A DNA stretch of 59,244 nucleotides from Brasilonema angustatum HA4187-MV1 (GTDB lineage: Bacteria > Cyanobacteriota > Cyanobacteriia > Cyanobacteriales > Nostocaceae). Shown in pieces: positions 18,179 through 27,854 of the stretch. Position 1 is the first letter of the stretch; each line of letters begins with the position of its first letter. The notes beneath the pieces were generated by a model. That model was not told the origin of the DNA and ran no database searches. It saw nothing but the letters and a program-made list of their open reading frames with translations. The stretch lies in the NCBI GenBank assembly GCA_019359695.1, contig JAHHGV010000050.1:1-59244 (forward strand), read 5' to 3'. Made by a program: the position numbers and the translations under genes.

Positions 18179-18802
18179 ATGACATATCAAGCCAAAACTC
18201 ATGCCCAAGCGAATATTGGGGCAACAACTACTGATTTAGTAACCATTAGCCAATATTTACTCGATTTACTTTGTCAACTGGCATATAAAGAAGGTGATTT
18301 TGTCCTCTCCTCAGGACAGCGTAGTTCTTACTATATCAACGGCAAGCAAGTAACACTTCATCCTCAAGGCGCTTTGGCAATTGGTCGTATTCTCCTATCT
18401 ATGCTGCCATTAGAGACTCAAGCAGTTGCTGGTTTAACATTAGGAGCAGATCCGATTGTCAGCGCTGTCAGTGTGGTTTCTGCATATGAAAATCGACCGA
18501 TACCAGCATTAATTATTCGTAAGGAAGCCAAGGGACATGGAACAAGGGCATATATTGAAGGTCCCAGTTTGCCAGAAGGGGCAAAAGTAGTAGTTTTGGA
18601 AGATGTGGTTACAACTGGACAATCTGCTATGAAAGCCGTTGACCGACTTAGAGAGGCAGGTTATACCGTGACTCAAGTGATTTCCCTAGTAGATCGTCAA
18701 CAAGGAGGAGCCGAATTCTACCAAAAAGCAGGCTTGCAGTTTGAGGCAGTGTATACGATTAAGGAAATTCAAGAGCGATATCGACAGTTTATAAACAGTT
18801 AG
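18179..18802 (+). CDS. pyrE: Orotate phosphoribosyltransferase
   Basis: PyrE transfers orotate to PRPP to make OMP in pyrimidine synthesis. The 207-aa protein (counting from ATG 18179; an in-frame GTG at 18164 is less likely) carries the PRPP loop VVVLEDVVTTGQSAMKAV near residue 140, the flexible catalytic loop RKEAKGHGTRAYIEG and SSGQRSSYYINGK near the N terminus. It lies 165 bp after the tRNA gene and converges with thiC. Confidence 0.94.
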   Translation: MTYQAKTHAQANIGATTTDLVTISQYLLDLLCQLAYKEGDFVLSSGQRSSYYINGKQVTLHPQGALAIGRILLSMLPLETQAVAGLTLGADPIVSAVSVVSAYENRPIPALIIRKEAKGHGTRAYIEGPSLPEGAKVVVLEDVVTTGQSAMKAVDRLREAGYTVTQVISLVDRQQGGAEFYQKAGLQFEAVYTIKEIQERYRQFINS

Positions 18803-18810
18803 TGGTAGTT

Positions 18811-18834
18811 GGTAGTAGTTAGTTTTCTACTACC
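18811..18834. terminator. Hairpin between convergent pyrE and thiC
   Basis: GGTAGTAG (18811-18818) pairs with CTACTACC (18827-18834) around a TTAGTTTT loop, 8 bases after pyrE. The flanks are moderately T-rich. It may serve both strands. Confidence 0.55.
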
Positions 18835-18866
18835 AGCTAATTACTGTGACTAACTATTGCCAATTC

Positions 18867-20345
<1,479 letters not shown>

Positions 20346-20350
20346 AGAAA

Positions 20351-20663
20351 TCATCTTAGCATTTTCGTTATGGGTCGGAACAAGGAAGTTAAAAATTTGT
20401 AAGGTGACTTTCGCTGACGCGCAAATTCAAAATTCCAAAAAATAATTTTATGACTGATGTATTGATAAAAATTATTATCTATCAGAAAAATATTACCTAA
20501 CTTCCCAAAGTTTAATAGTGCCTTCGCTACCAATACTGAATTATCAACGTCAGCTTTCCTATTTGGTATTGATAGCTGTTACAAGTCTTGCCAACCCAGC
20601 AACTTCCTTCGGCGAAATGACAATTACTGAGTGGAAAGCAGCAGGTTTACTAATTAAAATAAA
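20351..20663. other. Intergenic region between thiC and the hicA relic
   Basis: This region of about 310 bp has no intact gene. It contains a short WD40-like relic on the minus strand (20493-20537). It marks the left border of the accessory patch. Confidence 0.4.
20493..20537 (-). pseudogene. Possible WD40-repeat C-terminal relic
   Basis: On the minus strand the frame reads SIGSEGTIKLWEVR and then a stop, which is the typical end of a WD40 repeat protein. Upstream the same frame is closed by several stops. The match is only 14 residues, so it may be chance. Confidence 0.35.
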
Positions 20664-20906
20664 ATGAAAGTCAAAGAAATAATTAAAATGATAGAAAATG
20701 ATGGCTGATATTTAGCAAGAACAAAGGGAAGTCATCGTCAATACAAACATCTGACAAAATCAGGTTTAGTTACGGTTCCTGGAAAATTATCTGATGATTT
20801 AGCACTTGGTACATTAAACAGTATTTTGAAACAAGCTCAATTAAAAAGTTCAACTGAAAAAATCGAAAATAAAGAATATCAAGAAGATATAGAAAATCAG
20901 GAATAA
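20664..20906 (+). pseudogene. hicA: hicA toxin gene with an in-frame TGA
   Basis: From ATG 20664 the frame reads MKVKEIIKMIENDG, then TGA at 20706-20708, then YLARTKGSHRQYKHLTKSG and on to a TAA at 20904. This is the HicA mRNA-interferase domain (dsRBD-like fold), with its catalytic histidine in GSHRQYKH intact. HicA proteins have Trp at the stop position (DGW), so a single TGG to TGA change explains the interruption. The remaining frame is undamaged, which suggests a recent loss, read-through, or a re-start. hicB follows 5 bp later. Confidence 0.85.
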
Positions 20907-20911
20907 AATTA

Positions 20912-21118
20912 ATGCGTTACGCAATAGTAATTGAGAAAGCTACTAATAATTATTCTGCTTATGTTCCTGACTTACCTGGATGTGTGGCTACAGGTTTAAC
21001 GATAGAAGAAACTGAGGAACAAATAAAAGAAGCTATTGCTTTTCATTTAGAAGGATTACGCGAGGAAGGTTTACCAATTCCCGAACCAACAACTCTTTGT
21101 CAATACGTCGAGGCATAA
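20912..21118 (+). CDS. hicB: HicB family antitoxin
   Basis: This 68-aa protein has the partial RNase H fold of HicB: RYAIVIEKATNNYSAYVPDLPGCVATGLT, then the helix EETEEQIKEAIAFHLEGL and the tail GLPIPEPTT. HicB binds and neutralises HicA. It is the short version without an added C-terminal DNA-binding domain. It lies 5 bp after the interrupted hicA in the usual toxin-first order and its own frame is intact. Confidence 0.88.
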   Translation: MRYAIVIEKATNNYSAYVPDLPGCVATGLTIEETEEQIKEAIAFHLEGLREEGLPIPEPTTLCQYVEA

Positions 21119-21130
21119 TTAGGAATTTAA

Positions 21131-21237
21131 ATCGAGCATTAGATGTAGAAGTAGAAAAGGGGATATTGTGGTTTTGGATTGGCACACACGCGGAATACGA
21201 AAAATTAATAGGCAAATAATGGAGAATTGGTGCGATC
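21131..21237 (+). repeat. Duplicated 3' fragment of a RelE/ParE-type toxin gene
   Basis: About 105 bp here are nearly identical to 21753-21859, the end of the RelE/ParE-like toxin gene plus about 18 bp of trailer. The text encodes RALDVEVEKGILWFWIGTH and the end EKLIGK. The fragment is fused directly behind hicB, so two unrelated modules were joined by recombination or duplication. Confidence 0.85.
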
Positions 21238-21240
21238 TTC

Positions 21241-21290
21241 TGTTCGCGTAGCGTGCGCTTTGTGCACAAGGCAAGCGAAGCTATCGCAAT
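21241..21290. repeat. Dispersed GC-rich repeat (GTTCGCGTAGC type)
   Basis: This short block starts GTTCGCGTAGC and contains TGCGCTTTGTGCACA. The same GTTCGCGTAGC core occurs at about 23577 and 50633. Confidence 0.55.
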
Positions 21291-21390
21291 CCTAAATCAT
21301 TCATGAGAAATTTGGAAACAATTGGGCGAAACATAGACAGCAAAACCAAGGTTTACGATAGAATCGACTAGTGAAGTAGATTCATTGATT

Positions 21391-21588
21391 ATGACACTGG
21401 AACAGCTAGAAGCCGCCATCCTGACACTTCCGCCTGATGAGTTTCAAAAATTGATGAAATGGTTTTTAGATTTAGATTATCAGCGTTGGGATAAACAGTT
21501 AGAAGAAGATATTGCTAATGCTAAGTTAGAAGAATTAGCTCAAGAAGCCATAGGAGATTTTAAAGCAGGTAACTATCGACAAATTTAA
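21391..21588 (+). CDS. Antitoxin-like protein of a RelE/ParE-type module
   Basis: This 65-aa acidic, helical protein (MTLEQLEAAILTLPPDEFQK) has the layout of small cyanobacterial antitoxins that precede RelE/ParE-like toxins. Its stop codon overlaps the start of the toxin frame by one base (TAATG at 21586-21590), the usual translational coupling. ATG 21391 is preferred to the in-frame TTG at 21385. The reading frame is intact. Confidence 0.75.
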   Translation: MTLEQLEAAILTLPPDEFQKLMKWFLDLDYQRWDKQLEEDIANAKLEELAQEAIGDFKAGNYRQI

Positions 21589-21841
21589 TGCATTATACAA
21601 CTGGTCGGTTTTGGGAATGTTACGATAAATTGCCTGAGGGTGTGCAACAGTTACTGACCAATGTTACGAGTTACTGAAAGCCGATCCAACTCATCCATCT
21701 CTCCATTTTAAAAAAGTTGGTAAGTATTGGTCAGTACGAGCGGGACAAAACTATCGAGCATTGGGTGTAGAAGTAGAAAAGGGGATATTGTGGTTTTGGA
21801 TTGGCACACATGCGGAATACGAGAAATTAATAGGCAAATAG
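21588..21841 (+). pseudogene. RelE/ParE-like toxin gene with a one-base deletion
   Basis: The frame starts MHYTTGRFWECYDKLPEGVQQL and stops after 29 residues. Shifting by one base at about 21645 restores the rest: DQCYELLKADPTHPSLHFKK, VGKYWSVRAGQNYRALGVEV and a TAG at 21839. Restoring a single G (CAG TTA GCT GAC CAA) repairs the gene. RelE/ParE-fold toxins cut mRNA or poison gyrase. This copy should be inactive unless the lesion is an assembly error. Confidence 0.82.
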
Positions 21842-21882
21842 TGGAGGATTGGTGCGATCACGCTCTTAACCTTAAAGTGAGA

Positions 21883-22060
21883 GCGATCGCCTAAAATAAT
21901 GGTGTTATTGAGAGTGCGATCGCTCTGAGCAACCTACTAATTAATCGAATCATTCCTATGTGCTATCAGGACTATCACCAGTGCGATCGCATAAAGTTAT
22001 CGTGGTGTTGGAAAGTGCGATCGCCTAAAATAATCGTGTTATCGAGAGTGCGATCGCTCT
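21883..22060. repeat. Tandem array of HIP1 octamers with about 33-bp spacing
   Basis: GCGATCGC occurs at 21883, 21916, 21983, 22017 and 22050, giving spacings of 33, 67, 34 and 33 bp. The intervening text is also repeated: 21883-21926 and 22017-22060 are the same 44-bp unit with few changes (CTAAAATAATSGTGTTATYG), and 21983-22017 is a more diverged copy. Confidence 0.9.
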
Positions 22061-22077
22061 AATAATCTACAAATTAT

Positions 22078-22677
22078 CTACTGAGCATTGCGACAAGCTT
22101 GAACAGCAGTTTGCTCGCTCACATCAGTTCGTACATCCTGCGTCTGCCAACCTCCAAATCCTTCATTAGGAAAGTGGCTACACCTAGGAAAACCACTACG
22201 AGTACAAACTAATTTACGCTCGTACATCAAGCGTTTCATACAGTCAGTAATAGCCTTTGGCGAACCTCCAGGGGTTGAAGGTGTAGTTGGATTTCCACCT
22301 GGGACAACGATTATTGTGTTGCTTGCAGGTATAGGATTATTTTCAGGAGTAGCACGACTTATTGCACAAGCACCAATAGCAGTCTCTTCACTCGTCTCAG
22401 TTCTCTTTCTACCGTAATCGCTGTTTCTGTAAAGCAAGGAATCAACACAATTTTGAATAGAACTTGCTTCTTGCTGAGTTGTTACTCCTTTGCAAACGCT
22501 TGTTACGGTTTCCTCGCTAAGTTCTGTTCTCTTTTTACCGTAATCGCTGTTTCTGTAAAGCAAAGAGTTAATACAACTACTTATTGGAGTGTCTGCTAAG
22601 GCAATTTGAGTTCCAATAATTGATGAAAATGGATAAATAATTGCACAGGATAGTAAAACGATTTTTAATCCTTTCAT
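22078..22677 (-). CDS. Secreted protein with three Cys-bounded repeats
   Basis: This 199-aa protein has a signal peptide (to about residue 29, ALA-D) and no membrane helix after it. Residues 35-62 and 77-104 are near-identical repeats with a 42-residue period (SLLYRNSDYGKKRTE, then SEETA..C), each bounded by two cysteines. After a Pro/Thr/Gly linker, residues 146-195 form a looser third copy (ITDCMKRLMYER ... VSEQTAVQAC) with two extra cysteines. Each unit probably folds around a disulfide in the periplasm or outside. I do not recognise a named family. Repeats 1 and 2 are also alike at DNA level, so the duplication is young. Confidence 0.7.
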   Translation of the reverse strand: MKGLKIVLLSCAIIYPFSSIIGTQIALADTPISSCINSLLYRNSDYGKKRTELSEETVTSVCKGVTTQQEASSIQNCVDSLLYRNSDYGRKRTETSEETAIGACAISRATPENNPIPASNTIIVVPGGNPTTPSTPGGSPKAITDCMKRLMYERKLVCTRSGFPRCSHFPNEGFGGWQTQDVRTDVSEQTAVQACRNAQ

Positions 22678-22831
22678 GGCTTATTTGCTACGTGTGTAAA
22701 AAACTGAGTGATTGCACAGAATTATCGTGTCGTAGAAAGCGATCACTTCCCATAGATCCCCGACAACTTTTGCGAAATCAGGGATCTATCCGGGGATCTG
22801 AATGATAGTTATTAGGGAAGTCTCCTAGGTA

Positions 22832-23176
22832 TTATTTTTTTTGCGCTTCTTCAACGATTTTGTAACAACCACTATGTGCAACAGTAGCTGCTCCTGCTGT
22901 TACTACAACACCTGCTGCTGTTAAAGTAGCTGGTGATGCTGCTACAGCTCCTGCTACCGCACAACTTACTGGGACGGCTTTTTTGACAAATCTTCCACCT
23001 GCTGAATTTGGATTAGTTGGATCTACCCGTGGTCCAACTTTCCTTATTCCACTGTTTTTATTGGTAACATCGGCTTCCCTTATAATTTTTGGAGTTTTCC
23101 AAGCGTGGGCTGGTTGCTCTGTAACAACGCTACTTAAAAGGGGCAAAACTAAAATTAAAGCTAATACTTTTCTCAT
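22832..23176 (-). CDS. Small secreted Ala/Val-rich protein
   Basis: This 114-aa protein starts at ATG 23176, which has AGGAGA about 10 bases ahead; a longer frame from 23302 is less likely. A signal peptide (MRKVLALILVLPLLSSVV, cleavage after AHA at about 25) is followed by a polar segment and then a 40-residue Ala/Val/Thr-rich stretch (VAGAVAASPATLTAAGVVVT) flanked by two cysteines. The hydrophobic stretch could insert in a membrane as in small bacteriocin-like or holin-like peptides, but I cannot assign a family. It lies next to the Cys-repeat protein on the same strand, about 155 bp upstream of it. Confidence 0.5.
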   Translation of the reverse strand: MRKVLALILVLPLLSSVVTEQPAHAWKTPKIIREADVTNKNSGIRKVGPRVDPTNPNSAGGRFVKKAVPVSCAVAGAVAASPATLTAAGVVVTAGAATVAHSGCYKIVEEAQKK

Positions 23177-23902
23177 TGTGTATTCTCCTAGTAAAACTAA
23201 TGTTTGCTTGCGATCGCTTCTCCTAATATCCCCTCTAAGAAGTTGGGGATATGAAGACTGCTTGAAGTAATAGACAAAACATAACCAACCCGCTCCCGCC
23301 AAGTCACCTAACGAGCATTAGCAATTTCCGCAACACAAAACCCCAGCTACACTAATACAGCAAGTAACATTACAGTATAAAAAATACTTACATCTAACCA
23401 AACAATAAACAATGAGTTTGATTGTTCGATTTTATCTGATGACTAATTATATAAAGCTTGTAAAATACTGATTTGAGAAGTTAACTTGAAATACACCAGA
23501 CAGTGAACAAAACAGGACAAAAAGTACAAATCCTGGAGATATAGCCAGATCAAGTCCTTCATCTTGATTGTAAAGCGTTCGCGTAGCGGCGGCTTCCGCA
23601 TCGCCTGGTAAAGAGTGCATTACTCCCAGCTAAACGCTAATTTTCGCTTTCAGCCTAAAACTAATTTTCGGATTTTTGGCAATTTGCACAGATGAAATGT
23701 TCCCGCGCAAAACTTAAATCACATCAGTACAGCAACTAACACTACAATACAAAAAATACTTATCTCAAAGCGATCGCCTAATCTTGATGAAGCTAATAGC
23801 CTTAATTAAACTGAATTCTAAAGATTATGTGTGTTTAAACAACTGTATTCATACTGCTATTTAAAATAACCATAAGGAAAATTTCTTGTGATCATAAGTG
23901 TT
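23177..23902. other. Accessory intergenic region with degenerate repeats
   Basis: No gene is evident in this 726 bp. A 35-bp direct repeat with four mismatches occurs at 23356-23390 and 23728-23762 (TACAGCAA ... AAAAAATACTTA). A GC-rich dispersed repeat with GTTCGCGTAGC lies at about 23575-23612. The repeats suggest past duplications or insertions. Confidence 0.5.
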
Positions 23903-24541
23903 ATGACATTACCTTCTCATCTGCGAAGCGATAATTTGTCACAGAAGTTTGCTGAAGCAAACGAGCATTGGAACCTGGATAAGTTATACCGAGATATTGC
24001 GAATGCCAAGCAGCAAGAAAGACGCAGGGAGTGCAAACAACTGACTCAGACTGAAAAAGCTTGTCTGCGGGGATTGCTTTCTGGTTACAGTCCAACTGAG
24101 ATTGCTACGCAACTTAACCGCGAACCAAATGGATTGAGGGTTGAACTTTCCAGAGGTTTGTATCGATACATTGAGAATTCAACGGATACGTGTATAAAAG
24201 GTTGGTATAATATCTCGAAACTGCTGGAAAATACAGGTTACAAACTTCAATATAAAAGTAAAAAAAGCTACATTAACCAAGTGGAGGAACCCGCGTATGC
24301 AACTGGGTCTGTTACATCTAACGTCTCTACAATCCAAAATCCAAACCCTTCTATTTCTGCCCTTGGTAAGGAGCGATTCAAGAAAGGTGTTCATTGGAGC
24401 GAAGCAATTAATATGTCTTTGATTATACTTTCACTAGGATGTAGTCTAGATGGCAAAACGATAGGAAGCGGCAACATAGACGATATGATGAAATTACGAG
24501 AAGTTGAAATAGGTCAATATTGGCAAGACATACAAAAATGA
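23903..24541 (+). CDS. Stand-alone HTH-domain protein, cyanobacterial AAA-like-associated type
   Basis: This protein has 212 aa from ATG 23903 (an in-frame GTG lies at 23888). Residues about 10-95 match, from memory, the N-terminal domain placed in front of AAA-like or NB-ARC ATPase domains in large Nostoc signalling proteins: EHWNLDKLYRDIANAKQQ, then LTQTEKACLRGLLSGYSP, TEIATQLNREPNGLRVELSR and GLYRYIE, which forms a helix-turn-helix. Here the ATPase is absent. The C-terminal 80 residues (VHWSEAINMSLIILSLGCSL) are unlike anything I recognise. It may be a truncated sensor or a small regulator. Confidence 0.6.
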   Translation: MTLPSHLRSDNLSQKFAEANEHWNLDKLYRDIANAKQQERRRECKQLTQTEKACLRGLLSGYSPTEIATQLNREPNGLRVELSRGLYRYIENSTDTCIKGWYNISKLLENTGYKLQYKSKKSYINQVEEPAYATGSVTSNVSTIQNPNPSISALGKERFKKGVHWSEAINMSLIILSLGCSLDGKTIGSGNIDDMMKLREVEIGQYWQDIQK

Positions 24542-24808
24542 GTACTAGTGTTAGGTTTCGTCTTCTTGGGCGATACAGTTGCTAGTGCTTGTTACTTATA
24601 TCAGTGGTCTAAAATTACTTGTAACAATTTACTCCTCCCTCTGTCTGCTCTGCGCCTGCTGCTCTTCAAAAATAGGTATTCTTCTGGCGGTTCGAGAGTA
24701 TGATCTAACTATCAAGCTTTAAGACTGTAAAACAGAGAAATGCTTAAATACGATTCAAGTGTCAATATGTAAGTCCTAAAATTTTTATTTTTATTTTTAT
24801 TTTTACTC

Positions 24809-25417
24809 ATGACTTACCGACACATTCTGTTTTACAAACCCTATGGTGTCCTCAGCCAGTTTACAAAAGACACTCCCACTCGTAGCACCCTCAAAGACTA
24901 TATCGACATACCCGATATATATCCTGTGGGTCGTTTGGACTGGGACAGTGAGGGGTTAGTGCTATTAACCGATAACGGGCAATTGCAACATCGCCTCTGT
25001 CACCCTCAGTTTGGACACGAACGAACTTACTGGGTGCAGGTAGAACGAATTCCTGATGCTGCGGCTTTGACGCAGCTACAACAAGGTGTGACGATTCAAG
25101 ATTACCGCACTCGATCAGCCTTAGTGGCGCTATTGCCAATAGAACCTTCTTTACCAGAACGCGATCCGCCGATTAGGTTTCGCAAAAATGTGCCGACAGC
25201 GTGGTTAGAAATGACTTTGACAGAGGGCAAAAATCGTCAGGTCAGGAGAATGACGGCGGCTGTGGGATTTCCGACTTTACGGCTAGTCAGGGTAAGCATT
25301 GCCCACTTACGGTTAGATAACCTACAACCAGGTCAATGGCGTGAGCTAAAATCTGGTGAACTCAAGTTGTTAGTTGATTTAGCTTTTGCAGCCTCAAGAA
25401 AGTTAAAAAGCAAATGA
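24809..25417 (+). CDS. rluE: rRNA pseudouridine synthase, RsuA/RluE type
   Basis: This 202-aa enzyme isomerises a uridine in rRNA to pseudouridine. It has [10 protein letters not shown] at the start, the catalytic Asp in [17 protein letters not shown] (about residue 44) and the C-terminal [20 protein letters not shown]. It lacks the N-terminal S4 domain of RsuA/RluB, which fits the RluE/RluF-like short form. The exact rRNA position is inferred. AT-rich pentamer-like text (24780-24806) lies directly upstream. Confidence 0.88.
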   Translation: MTYRHILFYKPYGVLSQFTKDTPTRSTLKDYIDIPDIYPVGRLDWDSEGLVLLTDNGQLQHRLCHPQFGHERTYWVQVERIPDAAALTQLQQGVTIQDYRTRSALVALLPIEPSLPERDPPIRFRKNVPTAWLEMTLTEGKNRQVRRMTAAVGFPTLRLVRVSIAHLRLDNLQPGQWRELKSGELKLLVDLAFAASRKLKSK

Positions 25418-25752
25418 ACAACGCTTTTAGATTATAACTAAAGTATGAGTGTAGTTATCATTGTAGAGTGTATCATCCCAAATCTAGTCACCTTTTGAGT
25501 TTCCGAAACCTAAAGATATGTGTTGAAATATGCGATCATGCTTAGTTTTCATGGCAATTTATTGTAAAAAAAAGCTAATCCCAATATCTCAAGTTTATAG
25601 TTAGTATGCGTCAAAATTAAGACTGCCACTAAAATTCGCCAAAAGAATCACAATATATTGTAGATCTACTGTAGGCAGGTGCTAACAAATGTGGCACTTT
25701 TGGATTGTAGTGGCTAGAAGCACCTTGGAACGGGAATTAAGGAACTTCCACA
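25418..25752. other. Intergenic region upstream of the PP2C gene
   Basis: This is 335 bp of AT-rich DNA. I see no hairpin, repeat or short gene of note. A weak GGAATTAAGGA at about 25733 could be the ribosome binding site. Confidence 0.4.
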
Positions 25753-27711
25753 ATGCTGATTTGCCCTCAGTGTAAATTTGAAAACCCCAATGCTAACAAA
25801 TTCTGCCAACGCTGTGGCGCTTCACTGACTCACAAGGTCTGCCCTGAGTGCGGCACTCATTTGGCTTTAAATGCACAAGAATGTGATAACTGTGGCGCAG
25901 CATGCGGAAGCGTTTTGTGGGCAATTATTACAAAAGAAGAGACTTTGCCAGTTGCGGAGGATAAGGAAGATTTTGCTTCCTCATTTTCTTTATCTCCTCT
26001 ATCAGCAGGTTCTTACTTAGACTCACAAAAGCGTTATCAGCTGCTAGAACCACTGCCAGCGTTACAGGAAATTGCTCCTAACACTGAAGTCAGTGTGAGA
26101 GTTCTAGACTGCCAACCATACCAAGTGTCACTCCTTGAGGTTATGCTGACAAATCAGCACAAGGGGTTAGTCATGGAATCAGTTGGGGTTGATAAAATTC
26201 CCAGTCTCGCCAAACCTTATATTGCCTTACGATCATGCTGCCATCTGGGAATACCGCCCATTCATGATGCTTGGCAGCAGGATGACATGCAGGTGGTACT
26301 CATCGAAGACCGCTCAAATTGGCATGAATTACTTGATTTGTGGCAGGATGATTCACTAAGCTCGTTACAAATTGTACGTTTTTTTAACCAGATGACCCAA
26401 ATTTGGTCAGTACTGGAAAAAGCTCACTGCCGTCAAAGTTTGTTGGAATTGTCCAATCTGCGAGTTGATAAAAACCTATCATTAGCACTACAAAGATTGT
26501 ATGTAGAATCACCAGACAACACAGCTACTCAGTTCTTAGAAAATGCAGAAGCTACAGTACCAGCGGCGACAGTTGCGCAGCCTTTAACAATCCAAGCTTT
26601 AGGGGGGGTTTGGCACGCACTTTTTAGACAGTCTCAACGCACTCAATTTGGCTCTGTTTTGCACCTACTCGGAGAGTTAGAACAAGGAAACATACAAACG
26701 CTAGCGCAGCTGCAATCATGTTTGGAAGATATTGTGTCTGAATTACAAGGCAATTCTACAAGCGTTTCAATTCCCTCTACATTGCCTAAGAGCAATGCTG
26801 CACCCACTGTATTGCAGTTAGATGACCAAGAGAATGAGACTGAATTCAAAACCGATGATAAGTCCACAGTTACGCAACACATGCAATTAATAAGCCTGGA
26901 AAATGCAGGACTTACCAATGTCGGACGTCAACGCGACCATAATGAAGACTATTTTGGTATTGATACAAAAGTATACAAGCTAGAATCACCCAACAGCCAC
27001 ACCTTGCAGGCGCGTGGTTTGTATATTCTGTGTGATGGAATGGGTGGGCACGCGGGTGGCGAGGTTGCTAGTGCCTTGGCTGTAAAATCTTTGCGCGAGT
27101 ACTTTCAAACTCACTGGACTTCTAACCAACTGCCAACAGAAGATAATATTCGCGCAGCAGTGCGGCTAGCCAATCAAGCAATTTTCAATGTCAATCAACA
27201 GGATGCCCGTTCTGGTGTTGGGCGCATGGGCACAACTTTAGTTATGGTTTTAATCCAAGATACTCAAGTTGCGGTAGCTCATGTGGGAGATAGTCGTCTG
27301 TACCAGATCACTCGCAAAACAGGACTTGAACAAGTCACATTGGATCATGAAGTTGGTCAACGGGAAATTTCTCGGGGTGTGGAACGTAGTGTAGCATATT
27401 CGCGCTCTGATGCTTACCAGTTGACTCAAGCCCTTGGCCCTCGCGATGAACAGTCTATTATTCCCGATATCCAGTTTTTTGACATAAATGAAGATACCCT
27501 TTTTGTTCTTGCTTCAGATGGTTTATCAGATAATGATTTGCTGACTCTTCATGGGCAGAATTACTTAGCACCTTTGTTAAGTCATTCTGCCAATCTCGAA
27601 AGTGGCGTTCAAGCTTTAATTGATTTAGCAAACCATTACAATGGTCATGACAATATTACTGCTATACTTATTCGGGCAAGAGTGCATCCAAGTATAAAAC
27701 AACAGCAATAA
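25753..27711 (+). CDS. PP2C-type Ser/Thr phosphatase with N-terminal zinc ribbons
   Basis: This 652-aa protein starts with two zinc ribbons (residues about 4-50: CPQCKFENPNANKFCQRCG and CPECGTHLALNAQECDNCG). A middle domain of about 330 residues follows that I would expect to resemble a degenerate kinase (WHELLDLWQDDSLSSLQIVR). The C-terminal 260 residues are a PP2C domain with metal-binding motifs RDHNEDYFGI, LCDGMGGHAGGE, HVGDSRLY, ASDGLSDND and GHDNIT. It removes phosphate from Ser/Thr residues. The next gene encodes a kinase with a similar zinc ribbon, so the two likely form a reversible phosphorylation pair. Confidence 0.92.
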   Translation: MLICPQCKFENPNANKFCQRCGASLTHKVCPECGTHLALNAQECDNCGAACGSVLWAIITKEETLPVAEDKEDFASSFSLSPLSAGSYLDSQKRYQLLEPLPALQEIAPNTEVSVRVLDCQPYQVSLLEVMLTNQHKGLVMESVGVDKIPSLAKPYIALRSCCHLGIPPIHDAWQQDDMQVVLIEDRSNWHELLDLWQDDSLSSLQIVRFFNQMTQIWSVLEKAHCRQSLLELSNLRVDKNLSLALQRLYVESPDNTATQFLENAEATVPAATVAQPLTIQALGGVWHALFRQSQRTQFGSVLHLLGELEQGNIQTLAQLQSCLEDIVSELQGNSTSVSIPSTLPKSNAAPTVLQLDDQENETEFKTDDKSTVTQHMQLISLENAGLTNVGRQRDHNEDYFGIDTKVYKLESPNSHTLQARGLYILCDGMGGHAGGEVASALAVKSLREYFQTHWTSNQLPTEDNIRAAVRLANQAIFNVNQQDARSGVGRMGTTLVMVLIQDTQVAVAHVGDSRLYQITRKTGLEQVTLDHEVGQREISRGVERSVAYSRSDAYQLTQALGPRDEQSIIPDIQFFDINEDTLFVLASDGLSDNDLLTLHGQNYLAPLLSHSANLESGVQALIDLANHYNGHDNITAILIRARVHPSIKQQQ

Positions 27712-27854
27712 TTGAAAATTACTGACAAGGATAAACAGGATTAACAGAGGGAGAGAGTAACAGAACAAGGGAAACTTCTGTTGCTTTCTTACTCCTTCTC
27801 CCCAACTCCTTGTTTGCCACTTTCTACTCCCTTCTCCTTTATTAAAAATTACCT

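Noticed and set aside
23177-23302. N-terminal extension of the small secreted protein
   Set aside because: It has no signal character and the ATG at 23176 has a good ribosome binding site and signal peptide.
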